Notes: generated by a model from the letters alone, not told the origin. DNA of 64,000 nt from Halobacteriales archaeon QS_3_64_16 (GCA_003021705.1 PXRJ01000015.1:1-64000); one strand, 5' to 3'. Counted from the stretch's first letter, positions 43,305 through 51,686 are shown. A program made the numbers and translations.

Positions 43305-44294
43305 TCAGGCGACCGCGCGGGCTTCGCCTTCGACTTCTAGGAGTTCCTTGTACCGATTGCGGATCGTGACCTCGCTTACGTCCGCGACCTCACTGACCTC
43401 GCTTTGGGTCACCCGCTGGTTGGTGAGCAACGCGGCGGCATAGACTGCCGCTGCGGCGAGTCCGACCGGGCTCTTCCCGCTGTGGGCACCCTCCCGCTTG
43501 GTGGTCTCTAAGAGTTCGCGGGCGCGCTGTTCGACCTCGTCGCTCACGTCCAGATCCGAGGCGAAGCGACCGACGTAACTCGTCGGATCCGCGGGCTTGA
43601 TGCCCAGGCCCAGTTCCCGGACGACGTACCGATAGGCGCGCTCGAACTCCATCTGATTGATTCGGCTTACTTCCGCGACCTCGTCGATGCTGCGGGGGAC
43701 GCCTGCCTGCCGGGCCGCAGCGTGGAGGGCGGCCGTCGAGATCGCCTCGATCGAGCGTCCAGGAAGCAAGTCCTCGTCGAGTGCCCGGCGATAAATCACG
43801 CTCGCGGTCTCCCGGACGTTCTCAGGCAGTCCAAGCGCCGAGGCCATCCGCTCGATCTCGCCCAAGGCCTGCTTGAGATTTCGCTCCTTTGCGTCCCGCG
43901 TCCGGAACCGTTCGTCCCAGGTCCGGAGCCGCTGCATCTTCGCGCGCTGGCGGGAACTGAGCGTGTTACCATACGCGTCCTTATCACGCCAGTCGATATT
44001 CGTAGACAAGCCCTGGTCGTGCATCATCTTCGTCGTGGGCGCTCCCACGCGGGACTTCTCGTCTTTTTCGCTGGAATCGAAGGCTCGCCACTCCGGGCCG
44101 CGATCGACGGTGTCCTCGTCGATGACCAGGCCACATTCCTCACAGATCGTCTCGCCGTGCTCGGCGTCGCTCACCAAGCGGCCGCCACACTCCGGGCAGG
44201 TCACTGTCGACTCCGCCCGATCGGTGCGCTCGCCCTCGCTTTGCTCGCGCTCCTCGGTGCGCTCTGATCGCGTTCTGAATCGAGTGTCTGTCAT
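43305..44294 (-). CDS. tfb: Transcription initiation factor TFB
   Basis: Archaeal TFIIB that recruits RNA polymerase to TBP-bound promoters. The 329 residues have an N-terminal zinc ribbon (CPECGGRLVSDAEHGETICE and the next Cys), then the B-reader with WRAFDSSEKDEKSRVGAPTT, and two cyclin folds ending in the DNA-binding SEVADVSEVTIRNRYKELLE. Haloarchaea carry many tfb copies with different promoter preference; which paralogue this is cannot be told from the window. Start ATG 44294 is taken; the ATG 14 codons upstream adds a non-conserved piece. Confidence 0.95.
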   Translation of the reverse strand: MTDTRFRTRSERTEEREQSEGERTDRAESTVTCPECGGRLVSDAEHGETICEECGLVIDEDTVDRGPEWRAFDSSEKDEKSRVGAPTTKMMHDQGLSTNIDWRDKDAYGNTLSSRQRAKMQRLRTWDERFRTRDAKERNLKQALGEIERMASALGLPENVRETASVIYRRALDEDLLPGRSIEAISTAALHAAARQAGVPRSIDEVAEVSRINQMEFERAYRYVVRELGLGIKPADPTSYVGRFASDLDVSDEVEQRARELLETTKREGAHSGKSPVGLAAAAVYAAALLTNQRVTQSEVSEVADVSEVTIRNRYKELLEVEGEARAVA

Positions 44295-44390
44295 GATGTC
44301 GTCACCGTTCGAGGTAGGGGTCTGACTCCGGGGCAAGACGAACCGAAAACCCGGAAGCCACGCTTCGTATTTAGCGAAACGATCGTATCC

Positions 44391-44398
44391 TACTTAAA
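44391..44398 (-). promoter_or_regulatory. Probable TATA box of the tfb gene
   Basis: Minus-strand ATTTAAGTA-type box about 100 bases before the tfb ATG. A second AT-rich stretch (CTAAATACG) occurs about 25 bases nearer. The transcript likely has a leader of about 70 bases, unlike most genes here. Confidence 0.4.
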
Positions 44399-44640
44399 TG
44401 CTTCGTCGTTTTTCCTCACCGTTTCGAGACCGATACGGTCGGAATCCTGTCACTGCGATCTCCTCCCGCTAGCGAGGCCGCTCGACGCCGCCTTTCGCCG
44501 GTCGCTTCCCTTCTCCGAGGCGGGCCGCTCAGAGGGACTCGGTCGGCCAGTGCGTACCCATTCGTCCACCGGCCTGCTCGGGCTGTTTGATCCTCGTTTA
44601 CACTTCGAGGAGCCCCCGGGTAGGGGTGTCGCTTTCCTAT

Positions 44641-44868
44641 GCAGGCAGCGCGGACAACCGGTCGGACGAGGCCGATCCACACGAGGCCGACGCCGGCCCC
44701 GTCTGAGAAGGCGGAGAAGCTGACGTCGAGACCGACAAGAAGGTAGACGAAGCCGCACGGAACTCGGAGGCCGAAGGGGAACTCGAGGACTCGATCGAAT
44801 GCGAGTAGATCGCTCGCAACTCGGCGAACCCTAATGCCCACCGCGACGAGGAACCGTTCGACAACTGA
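44641..44868 (+). pseudogene. Acidic reading frame with two stops (possible gene remnant)
   Basis: One + strand frame encodes ADNRSDEADPHEADAG, then after a TGA (44704) EGGEADVETDKKVDEAARNS and EAEGELEDSIECE, and after a TAG (44806) a short acidic end with stop at 44866. The composition is that of haloarchaeal coding DNA, and it stands out from the spacer, but I find no start codon or family. It is a weak call. The rest of 44399-44935 shows no gene. Confidence 0.3.
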
Positions 44869-44935
44869 CCGGGTTCCCAAACCGTTTCTCGTTCGCGTTC
44901 CGCCCGGTTCGATCGTGATACTCGACTCTTCTCTG

Positions 44936-45331
44936 TCAGTCCACGACGTCCTCGGACTCGCGCTCGTCGAGCGTCCCGAGGTCCCGTTCGGGGTTCGCCT
45001 CGCCCATGCCGCCCGCTTCGCCGGAGATCTCGCCGTGGACGGCTTCCCTGACTTCCTCCGGCGAGCCGTACTCCTCGCCAGCCAGCCGGTCGAAAACGCT
45101 GCCCAGTGACTCGGTTTCGTTCGCCATCTCCAGTTCCTGGTCGCCGTACTCCATTGCGAGGTCCTCGCTCGCAACGGGGTATTCGACGTCGTCGAAGTAG
45201 CCATCCAACTCCCGAGCGGCGTCCTCGGCGCTTTTGGCGCGCTCGCGTCGCCGTCGGCCAGCGGCCTCGGTGACGTCCTCGCTCCCCTCGCTCGTCGTCC
45301 GGTCGTCCGTATTCGGTCTTTCGCCAGCCAT
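44936..45331 (-). CDS. DUF5789 family protein
   Basis: A 131-residue acidic protein of a family common in haloarchaea. The conserved core is ARELDGYFDDVEYPVASEDL, AMEYGDQELEM and LGSVFDRLAGEEYGSPEEVR, with a closing glycine-rich and charged tail. No signal or membrane helix. Function unknown. The start ATG 45331 opens the acidic leader (MAGERPNTDDRTTSEGSED); an ATG 15 codons earlier adds cysteine-rich sequence unlike the family and is rejected. Confidence 0.8.
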   Translation of the reverse strand: MAGERPNTDDRTTSEGSEDVTEAAGRRRRERAKSAEDAARELDGYFDDVEYPVASEDLAMEYGDQELEMANETESLGSVFDRLAGEEYGSPEEVREAVHGEISGEAGGMGEANPERDLGTLDERESEDVVD

Positions 45332-45545
45332 TGCTCCGTTCGTGTGCCGGCACTCACAAAACGGTGGTGCTGGCATACCCTCGCCCGGGACGACCCCTAT
45401 CGTCCGGGCGTTCGCCTGTCTCCAGCGTTGATCGCCCCTGCTATTCGACCGTCTCGGCTGCCGCCGTTCTGGGTACGAAGAGGAACCGAGAGCAGCGATA
45501 GGGCCGGAAGTACCGAAGGGTCGCTCTCTCCCTCCACCGACGAGG

Positions 45546-45552
45546 TATTTAT
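45546..45552 (+). promoter_or_regulatory. TATA box of the SRAP gene
   Basis: TATTTAT centred about 31 bases before ATG 45580, in otherwise GC-rich DNA. It supports a leaderless transcript and the choice of the MCGR start over an upstream GTG. Confidence 0.55.
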
Positions 45553-45579
45553 CGACGTGTGGACCCTCTCTCTCTCTAT

Positions 45580-46335
45580 ATGTGTGGCCGCTATACGATC
45601 TTCATGGTCGATACGGATTTCGAGGAGCGATTCGGAGCCGTGCCCCGAGACTCGCTCGACCCACGATACAACGCCGCGCCGGGCCAGGACCTCCCCGTGA
45701 TCCGCGACGACTCGCCGACGGAGATCACCCGCCTACACTGGGGCCTGATTCCGGGGTGGGCCGAAGAGAGGAGTACTAACTTCATTAACGCTCGCGCCGA
45801 AACGCTACGCGAGAAACGCAGTTTCGCCGAGCCCTTCGAGCAGCGGCGCTGTCTCGTGCTCGCGGATGGGTTCTACGAGTGGGCCGAGACCAACGCGGGC
45901 AAACAGCCCTACCGGATCACCGCAGCGGACGACGAGCCGTTCTGTCTAGCCGGCCTCTGGGAGCGCTGGACGCCGCCCGATACTCAGAGCGATCTCGGCG
46001 CGTTCACAGATGGTGTCACCGATAGTGAGGATGACAGCGCCGGCTCCACGGCGGGGCCCGACCCCATCGAGACGTTCACGATCGTAACGACCGACGCGAA
46101 CGAGACGGTAGGTTCTCTCCATCACCGAATGCCGGTCGTCCTCCCGCGGGACGGCGAGCGGCGCTGGCTCGAGGACGATCCCGGGGACCTCGACGACCTG
46201 CTGGCCCCCTACTCAGGAGGGATGCAGGCCTACCCGGTCTCCCAGGCGGTGAACGACCCCTCGAACGACGCTCCCGAACTGATCACCGAGGTCGATCCCG
46301 GGAGCGAACCCGGAACCGGAGCCGAAGCCGACTGA
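45580..46335 (+). CDS. SOS-response-associated peptidase (SRAP/HMCES/YedK family)
   Basis: Forms a covalent thiazolidine link through its N-terminal cysteine to abasic sites in single-stranded DNA, shielding them. The 251 residues start MCGRYTIF, with the essential Cys2 exposed after Met removal. The other active-site groups are visible: Asn and Glu in FINARAETL, Glu in LADGFYEWAE, and His in LHHRMPVVLP. An acidic Asp/Ser insert (GVTDSEDDSAGSTAG) is a halophilic addition. The ATG 45580 is the only start that leaves Cys second; it follows a TATA box by about 30 bases. Confidence 0.95.
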   Translation: MCGRYTIFMVDTDFEERFGAVPRDSLDPRYNAAPGQDLPVIRDDSPTEITRLHWGLIPGWAEERSTNFINARAETLREKRSFAEPFEQRRCLVLADGFYEWAETNAGKQPYRITAADDEPFCLAGLWERWTPPDTQSDLGAFTDGVTDSEDDSAGSTAGPDPIETFTIVTTDANETVGSLHHRMPVVLPRDGERRWLEDDPGDLDDLLAPYSGGMQAYPVSQAVNDPSNDAPELITEVDPGSEPGTGAEAD

Positions 46336-46508
46336 CCGGCCGCTGCAGTGGCCCCAGGCGGTCCCGATCGAGCGGTCCCGGGCGATCGTTTTCCAGCGGT
46401 CGATCCGGTCTCAGTCACTCGATTTCGGGCTCAACCGATCACCCCTCGCCTGCCTCCCTCGCGCATGCAGGCCTGGTCGTTATTCCGATGGCACCCCTTC
46501 GAGTGAGT

Positions 46509-46940
46509 ATGGACCACGATACCTTTATGGGCAAAGTACAGCAGCGCGCCGATCTCTCGAATCGCGGCGAGGCCGACACGGCCACGCGAGCTACCCTCAC
46601 GACGCTCGGCGAGCGCATCGAGGCAGGCGAAGCCGACGATCTGGCTTCCCAGCTTCCCGTCGAGATCGATCGCTACCTAGAGGAAGCCGAGTCCGGCCAG
46701 CGCTTCGACTTCGAGGAGTTCGCCACCCGCGTCGCCGATCGGGTCGAACTCGACTCGCTGGCCGATCGGCCCGGCCAGCTCGCCCAGGCCGTTATGAGCG
46801 TCGTCGCCGACGCGACCGACACCGGCCAACTCCAAGACATCGTTACTCACCTGCCTCAGGACGAGGGCTACGGTCGCCTGCTCGATTTCGCCGAGGAGGA
46901 ACCGGAGATCGACGAGGAAGAAGTACCCGAGCGCGACTGA
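46509..46940 (+). CDS. DUF2267 domain protein (second intact paralogue)
   Basis: A 143-residue helical acidic protein. The first repeat is MDHDTFMGKVQQRADLSNRG, ATLTTLGERIEAGEADDLAS and QLPVEIDRYLEEAE; the second is FDFEEFATRVADRVELDSLA and LQDIVTHLPQDEGYGRLLDF. It differs enough from the 42129-42548 gene to be an old paralogue. ATG 46509 opens the domain; upstream in-frame codons are not conserved. Function unknown. Confidence 0.85.
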   Translation: MDHDTFMGKVQQRADLSNRGEADTATRATLTTLGERIEAGEADDLASQLPVEIDRYLEEAESGQRFDFEEFATRVADRVELDSLADRPGQLAQAVMSVVADATDTGQLQDIVTHLPQDEGYGRLLDFAEEEPEIDEEEVPERD

Positions 46941-47103
46941 CTCGACGGACACTCTTTGAGCGACCGATCCACGACTTATTTGTCCTCGCAGGCCCGATCT
47001 CGATGCTGCTCGGGACCGAACCCTGACCGACAGTTATAGACATCAGTGACATCGCCACCTCGGTTCGATCCTCGTTTAGCCGAACTCGATTGCCTATCGG
47101 TCC

Positions 47104-47277
47104 TCACTCACTGAAGGGGTTGTACCGGCCGTTGATATCCCACTCGTGGATGCAGTAGGGATCGGCCGGCGAGTCGCTCACGATCAGCCAGCCCTCCGCC
47201 TCCTCGTCCCAGGTGTCTCGCCGGCCACAGCGCTCGCATTCGCGTTCCCGGGGCGGAACGATGGTTCGGTTTGTCAT
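47104..47277 (-). CDS. Small zinc-binding-type haloarchaeal protein
   Basis: A 57-residue protein: MTNRTIVPPRERECERCGRR, then DTWDEEAEGWLIVSDSPADP, a third Cys, and the end IHEWDINGRYNPFSE. Two cysteines in CERCG could bind zinc together with Cys and His in YCIHEW. It looks like a conserved haloarchaeal small protein, but I cannot name a function. The start ATG 47277 is the first that gives an acidic haloarchaeal composition. Confidence 0.65.
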   Translation of the reverse strand: MTNRTIVPPRERECERCGRRDTWDEEAEGWLIVSDSPADPYCIHEWDINGRYNPFSE

Positions 47278-47490
47278 GCCCCTCCTACCCGTCCTCGGTT
47301 CATGAATACCCCGCTCTCGCCCCGGCAATCACCTCGCATCGATCGGGGCGGTGGGGTCTCGATTCCGGGGTCCGGGTGTGTAGCGAGCGCTCCCGATCGC
47401 ATCCGTCCTCACCTGCTCTGCTGGTAGCGAAGGCGCTCGCAAGCACGTCGCCTTTCGGTCTGGACCGAGAGAACTTCGAGGTGAGCAGCC

Positions 47491-48507
47491 ATGAGTAGTC
47501 CGGAGGCGTCGAACCGACAGGCACGGACCGGCGAGAGCAGCGCGCGGCTGTGGGTACTGCTCGACGCGCGTCGATCGGCGATCGTGGCCATGATGGCCGT
47601 CGCGATCTTTCTCGCGCTCGTTCTCCTGAGCACGCTCGATCCGTCCCCGCTGGCGGAAAGTAGCGGTGATCCGATCGATACGGCCTTCCAGGGGCTCATC
47701 GGTGCCGTCATCACCGGCGTGTCGCTGGTCGTCTCGATCACGCAATTGAGTCTCTCCCAAGAACTCGGGCCGGTCGGCGGCCAGCGCGATCGGATGGACT
47801 CCTCGCTGGGACTCCAGGACGACATCGAGAGCGCGGCCGGGGAGATCGAATCCCCCGACCCCTCGACGTACCTCCGCTTGCTCTGTGTCGCGAGCCGAAA
47901 GCAAGCCAGCGCGCTCCAGTCGGCAGTCGCCGAAAGCGACGACGAGCTGTTGGGCGAGCGGGTCGATCGTTTCGCCTCTCGAGTCGTCGAGAACGCGGAA
48001 GGGATCGAGACCGAACTCGCGGACGCACGCTTCGGGGACTTCGCCGTGATCCGAGCGGCGCTCAACTACAATTACTCCTGGAAGATCTATGCGGCCCGAC
48101 GGCTGCGGATCGAACACACAGACAGCATCGACGAGCAGGCGAGCGAAGCCTTCGAGGACATAGTCGATACGCTCTCGCTGTTCGGCCCGGCCCGGGAGTA
48201 CTTCAAAACGCAGTACGTCCAGTGGGAACTGGTCAATCTCTCGCGGACGATCATCTACGCTGCGATCCCGGCGCTAGTCGTCTCGATCGCAACGGTGTTT
48301 TACGTCGACGAGACCGCTCTTAGCGGTATGACCTTCGGCATCAGCAATCTGACCTGGGTCGCCAGCGCGAGCGCGACGATCGCCGTCCTTCCATTCCTAG
48401 TTCTCGTCGCCTACATGCTCCGGCTCGCCACGATCTCGAAACGAACCGGGACCACCGGACCGTTCATCCTCCGGGAGGCAGAACGCCTCGACGTCTTCGA
48501 TTGGTGA
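47491..48507 (+). CDS. Haloarchaeal membrane protein of unknown function
   Basis: The 338 residues have a polar N-terminus, four hydrophobic segments (RSAIVAMMAVAIFLALVLLS, FQGLIGAVITGVSLVVSITQ, TIIYAAIPALVVSIATVFYV, ASATIAVLPFLVLVAYML) and a cytoplasmic or outer acidic domain of about 130 residues between helices two and three. That domain contains NYNYSWKIYAARRLRIEH and FKTQYVQWELVNLSRTIIYA, which look conserved. A GAGGTG ribosome binding site lies about 12 bases before the ATG. Role unknown. Confidence 0.75.
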   Translation: MSSPEASNRQARTGESSARLWVLLDARRSAIVAMMAVAIFLALVLLSTLDPSPLAESSGDPIDTAFQGLIGAVITGVSLVVSITQLSLSQELGPVGGQRDRMDSSLGLQDDIESAAGEIESPDPSTYLRLLCVASRKQASALQSAVAESDDELLGERVDRFASRVVENAEGIETELADARFGDFAVIRAALNYNYSWKIYAARRLRIEHTDSIDEQASEAFEDIVDTLSLFGPAREYFKTQYVQWELVNLSRTIIYAAIPALVVSIATVFYVDETALSGMTFGISNLTWVASASATIAVLPFLVLVAYMLRLATISKRTGTTGPFILREAERLDVFDW

Positions 48508-48654
48508 AGAGGACGACCTATCGGCCCGATCGGCCGGCGTTGGCGTCGTCTCTCGCCCGGAACGATTGGCGAACCGGGCGAGCCGATCCGAGCATCGACC
48601 TCCGCCGTACGCCGATCGGCAACCGATATGTGCCGCCCGGGTTATCGTCGAACC

Positions 48655-49164
48655 GTGTCACGACTCGCGCTCCCGCTCGATCCCTGGGTGCCGCTCGCCG
48701 TCTCGTCCTCACCCTCGCTCGCGATTGCGCTTCGACTCCTCCTCGGTGTCCTCGCCGGAGCGCTCGCGACGCTCGCGATGGACGCTCTCATGGCCCGCAT
48801 CGAGGAGGGCGGGACGCCGCCGCGGGTCGCCAGTGGCGTCCTCACTGAGACCCGCCCCGACGAGGCTCCCCGTCGGCTGGCCTCGGCCGTGCACTACGTC
48901 GCCGGCGCGCTGTCGGGCCCGCTGTTCGTCTGGATACTCCTCGTCGCCGAGGGTCTGCTGGGAGCCGGTCCCCTGGCAGTGTTCGTAGCAGTTCTCGCGT
49001 TCTACCCGCTGATGGTCGGCTTTTTCGTAGCGATCGTCCTCCAGCGCTCGCGTGGGGTCTCGTGGGAGCGACGCCGGGCCATCGGACGGGCGTGGGCACT
49101 CGAAGCCGCGCTATACCTCGCAGTTCTGGTCCCGCTGGTCGTTCTCACATCGGTCGTCGTCTGA
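48655..49164 (+). CDS. Membrane protein of unknown function
   Basis: About 169 residues with four helices: LAIALRLLLGVLAGALATLA, LSGPLFVWILLVAEGLLG, LAVFVAVLAFYPLMVGFFVA and ALEAALYLAVLVPLVVL. The start is uncertain: the GTG at 48655 lies 28 bases after a weak TATA-like CGATATGT and may be leaderless, while an ATG nine codons earlier would add Arg- and Cys-containing residues. Between helices one and two is ALMARIEEGGTPPRVASGVL. Function unknown; converges with the next gene. Confidence 0.65.
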   Translation: MSRLALPLDPWVPLAVSSSPSLAIALRLLLGVLAGALATLAMDALMARIEEGGTPPRVASGVLTETRPDEAPRRLASAVHYVAGALSGPLFVWILLVAEGLLGAGPLAVFVAVLAFYPLMVGFFVAIVLQRSRGVSWERRRAIGRAWALEAALYLAVLVPLVVLTSVVV

Positions 49165-49209
49165 TCGGCGTCGTCCCGGTCATTTTCCCCCGTGTCGCGC
49201 CTCTTCCGT

Positions 49210-49527
49210 TCAGAACAGTCGCCGCGCGCTCCAGGCGACGCCGCTCGCCAAGTTCCGCGCGGCACCGATCGGATCGATCCCCATATCGGGGTTCTCGGTC
49301 GGCTCGAAGCCGGCGACGAGGTCCGCCCGCGGAACGCAGGTCACCTCGCCGGTCGCCCGCCGCCGTCCTTCTCCATCGGTGACCCTGAGGAGCGCGACCG
49401 GATTACCGGTCCCGACGACGCGATAGACGCCGGGCGCGATACCCGGGGCGGTCCCGCGAGGTTCGTAGTGGTCGTACGGTTCCGGCTCGCTTACGGGTCC
49501 GATCGATGGCCGCAGGCGGCTTGATCC
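49210..49527 (-). CDS. Coding frame without a standard start codon (unknown protein)
   Basis: A minus-strand frame of about 105 codons, ending TGA at 49210-49212, has strong haloarchaeal codon use and protein-like sequence: EPEPYDHYEPRGTAPGIAPG, VYRVVGTGNPVALLRVTDGE and ADLVAGFEPTENPDMGIDPI, ending in LASGVAWSARRLF. No ATG, GTG or TTG occurs in frame between the upstream stop and the conserved part; a CTG at 49513-49515 and a GGAGG-type sequence further upstream are present. Either a rare start is used, or the 5' end is damaged. No family known to me. Confidence 0.5.
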   Translation of the reverse strand, partial: GSSRLRPSIGPVSEPEPYDHYEPRGTAPGIAPGVYRVVGTGNPVALLRVTDGEGRRRATGEVTCVPRADLVAGFEPTENPDMGIDPIGAARNLASGVAWSARRLF

Positions 49528-49629
49528 TTTCTCCGCTCGTAAGCCCCTCCCTCCTCCTGTAATCGATCCGGACTCCCCCTTCGGTAGCCGATTCGCCCCC
49601 AGCTCCGTCGGCGATTTCGGTTGGCTCGG

Positions 49630-50205
49630 CTACTCTCCATCGAGTGCTTGGCCACCGACGAACAGCTCGGTGCCGGCCTCACGGCTCTCGGCGAAGCCCT
49701 CGCGGTACTCCATGAGCTGAAAGAGAACGCCAGTCGGGTTCCGCGGTGAGACGAACGTCTCGCGCCAGTCCTCTCCGTCCGCCCGATCGACGACCTCCAT
49801 CCCAGCCCCTTCGATCCGATCGATCGCCCGGTCCAGATCCCCGACCTCGAGCGTGATGTGGTGTAAGCCCGGCCCGTAGCGATCGAGGAAGTCGGTGAGG
49901 AAACTCCTATCCTCACTCTCACTACCACCATTACCATCACCACCGCTACTGGCGTCCTCGCCGTCGGTCTCACCGCCACTCGTCCCACCAGGTTCGATCA
50001 GCTCGAGCCGGGAACCGTTCCCGAGTCGGTAGTACGCCCAGGTAAAGTCCTCTAAGGGTTCCTCGAGGAACTTCTCCGCGCCGAAGGCCAATAGTACCGG
50101 TTCGGCCGCCTCGATCGATTCGACGGCGATCCCCACGTGATCGACGCGCATCGAAACGTCACCGTTCCCCGCCGTCTTCCCTGTCCCAGTGTCGTCGGCT
50201 CGCAT
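49630..50205 (-). CDS. VOC-fold protein, methylmalonyl-CoA epimerase-like
   Basis: Two VOC modules: MRVDHVGIAVESIEAAEPVL and PGLHHITLEVGDLDRAIDRI, with closing GVLFQLMEYREG. Metal ligands expected in epimerases are His in RVDHVG and LHHITL and Glu in RLELIEP or near the end, so they are present. A roughly 30-residue Gly/Ser/Asp/Glu insert separates the halves. The start is taken at ATG 50205, about 25 bases below a TATTATG box; ATG 50151 would also keep the fold. If correct, it would link propionyl-CoA carboxylase and mutase reactions, but neither is nearby. Confidence 0.75.
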   Translation of the reverse strand: MRADDTGTGKTAGNGDVSMRVDHVGIAVESIEAAEPVLLAFGAEKFLEEPLEDFTWAYYRLGNGSRLELIEPGGTSGGETDGEDASSGGDGNGGSESEDRSFLTDFLDRYGPGLHHITLEVGDLDRAIDRIEGAGMEVVDRADGEDWRETFVSPRNPTGVLFQLMEYREGFAESREAGTELFVGGQALDGE

Positions 50206-50326
50206 GGTGTCCTCGACTGGGGCCGGCGACATAATACCCGAGACCGATCGCTCGTGATTCGTCCCTGCAGTATTCGGAGTGGCTCCACACCGATTGTCCT
50301 CGGTCGGTGCCTACCGTCGGAGAACG

Positions 50327-50787
50327 CTATCCGTTTACCTCGGAGAACCGTTCGAGGACCTCTTGCGGAACCGTGTTGACGTACTCGAAGGACTCGGCCT
50401 CACACAACCGCTCGAAGTCCCGATCGGTCGTGACGATCCGATCGGCCTCGGTCTCGCGGGCGAGCGCGACGTAGAAACAGTCGTAGACATCGTGGTTCTT
50501 CTCGGCGCTGATCTCGTAGGCTGCGAGGATCGTCTCACTGTCGACGTTTACGAACGTTGCCGGGTGCTGGAGCAACGAGGAGACGGCGTTTCGAGCGTCG
50601 AGCGCACCGAACCCGAACTCACCGAGTAGCCACTGAACCCGAAGCGGTAGATACCCGAACAGCAACAACGTGTTCTCGCCCGTAGCGCCGGCCCGGTCTC
50701 CTCGGCGACGTAGGCGTGTCCGAGATGGTCGTCGACGAGTTGAATCGTCAACGCGTTGGGGTCGGGTAGCGTTCGCCGACCGCTCAT
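50327..50787 (-). pseudogene. VapC-type PIN-domain toxin, frameshifted
   Basis: The ATG at 50787 opens RRTLPDPNALTIQLVDDHLG and AYVAEETGPALRA, the N-terminus of a PIN toxin. After that the frame is wrong. In another frame the protein resumes TLLLFGYLPLRVQWLLGE, then NHDVYDCFYVALARE and RIVTTDRDFERLCEAESFEY, to a stop at 50327. A one-base loss near 50690 explains the break. The acidic PIN residues are in NALTIQLVDD, VYDCFY and TTDRDF. The start overlaps the antitoxin stop by 4 bases. Inactive as written unless the shift is a sequencing error. Confidence 0.75.
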
Positions 50788-51053
50788 TCCACTGACGACC
50801 CTCCGAAAGTCGCCTCGCCCGCGTCCCGAAATGCTTCCTCGCTCCACTCTCCACCCCGCGTTAGCGTCTCGAGTTCCGGCAGCCGCCGCACGAGGCGGAT
50901 GTCGCCTCCCTGCCGGACGACCGCGAATTCGGTCCCTTCGTCGAGATCGAGATCCTCTCGAAGCTCTTTCGGGATCGTTATTCGGGCCCCGGTCGTTGAG
51001 CTGTGCGATACCGTACTCTCCGTCCGGTCCGGTTCTGTCCTCGTCGTTTGCAC
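50784..51053 (-). CDS. AbrB/SpoVT-type antitoxin (VapB-like)
   Basis: An 89-residue DNA-binding protein of the swapped-hairpin type: SSTTGARITIPKELREDLDL and DEGTEFAVVRQGGDIRLVRR, with a C-terminal acidic, toxin-binding helix (GGEWSEEAFRDAGEATF). It overlaps the PIN toxin by ATGA, the usual antitoxin-first arrangement of VapBC. The antitoxin frame is intact while the toxin is shifted. Start ATG 51053 is the first Met; the real start may be a few codons later. Confidence 0.8.
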   Translation of the reverse strand: MQTTRTEPDRTESTVSHSSTTGARITIPKELREDLDLDEGTEFAVVRQGGDIRLVRRLPELETLTRGGEWSEEAFRDAGEATFGGSSVE

Positions 51054-51555
51054 TCACCTCTTCTCCCCTATTCGACAAATGTACTTCGGTCACGATAGTA
51101 CTTGGTGATCGAATTCGTCCGATCGATACGATCGACACGAGTCGCCGATTGCTTCCTCTTTCGCCCTTCTTTCGGTCCCTCGCTACCGATCGGGGCTGCT
51201 TCGAGACCGTGACTAGAAACCTCCGGTTCGTGACGCCGATCCACGCGTATGTGTGTCCGTACCGTTTCATGGCTACGTACCGACTCTCATAGCGGTCTAT
51301 GGGTCCCGTCCAACCCCCGATGGACTCGCAACGATAGTCCGCAGTGCCGGTAACCATGTGGGAAATAGGGGTTATGATGCCGGTGTTAGAAAGCCCATCG
51401 TTTTTATGCACCGCCGTGTTCCTTTCGGTCGGGACGGTCGTTCGCGGCGGGTCCGTACCCGTCGACGAGTCCGAAAGGGGGAGCTGTAGCCCGCCCCCGA
51501 CCGTCAGCCCCTGTGTGCTGGGCGCGTCAGCCACGTTCGGTCGATAGATACCATC
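51054..51555. other. Long spacer between the VapBC remnant and the comA operon
   Basis: No coding frame or RNA gene is convincing. A T-rich GTTTTTATGCACC near 51400-51412 could be the TATA box of the comA operon, which would then have a leader of about 250 bases. Several short GC-rich inverted repeats occur at about 51440-51500, but I recognise no riboswitch. Confidence 0.4.
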
Positions 51556-51684
51556 ATGTCAGACCCATCAGCGTCGAACGGGACGGCTGTGAGGCACAGA
51601 TACACCGACGACCGTCAGCCGGGCCGGACCCCGCGCTCGGCGATCGTCGGCGAACCACCGCGAACCCGCCGGGGAGAAACGTAG
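51556..51684 (+). CDS. Possible small ORF directly upstream of comA
   Basis: An ATG at 51556 opens a 42-codon frame, MSDPSASNGTAVRHRYTDDR then a Pro/Arg/Thr end, with stop TAG two bases before the comA GTG. The close coupling is suggestive, but the peptide is basic and I know no relative. It could be a leader peptide that couples translation to comA, or chance. Confidence 0.3.
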   Translation: MSDPSASNGTAVRHRYTDDRQPGRTPRSAIVGEPPRTRRGET

Positions 51685-51686
51685 CC

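Noticed and set aside
44416-45357. Minus-strand frame of 313 codons across the DUF5789 gene and the spacer
   Set aside because: Rich in Arg, Ser and Thr in the part overlapping DUF5789, where the other frame is conserved and acidic. It does contain the antisense of the disrupted acidic frame, nothing more.
51400-51555. Riboswitch upstream of comA
   Set aside because: Short inverted repeats exist, but none matches a known riboswitch core that I can recognise.
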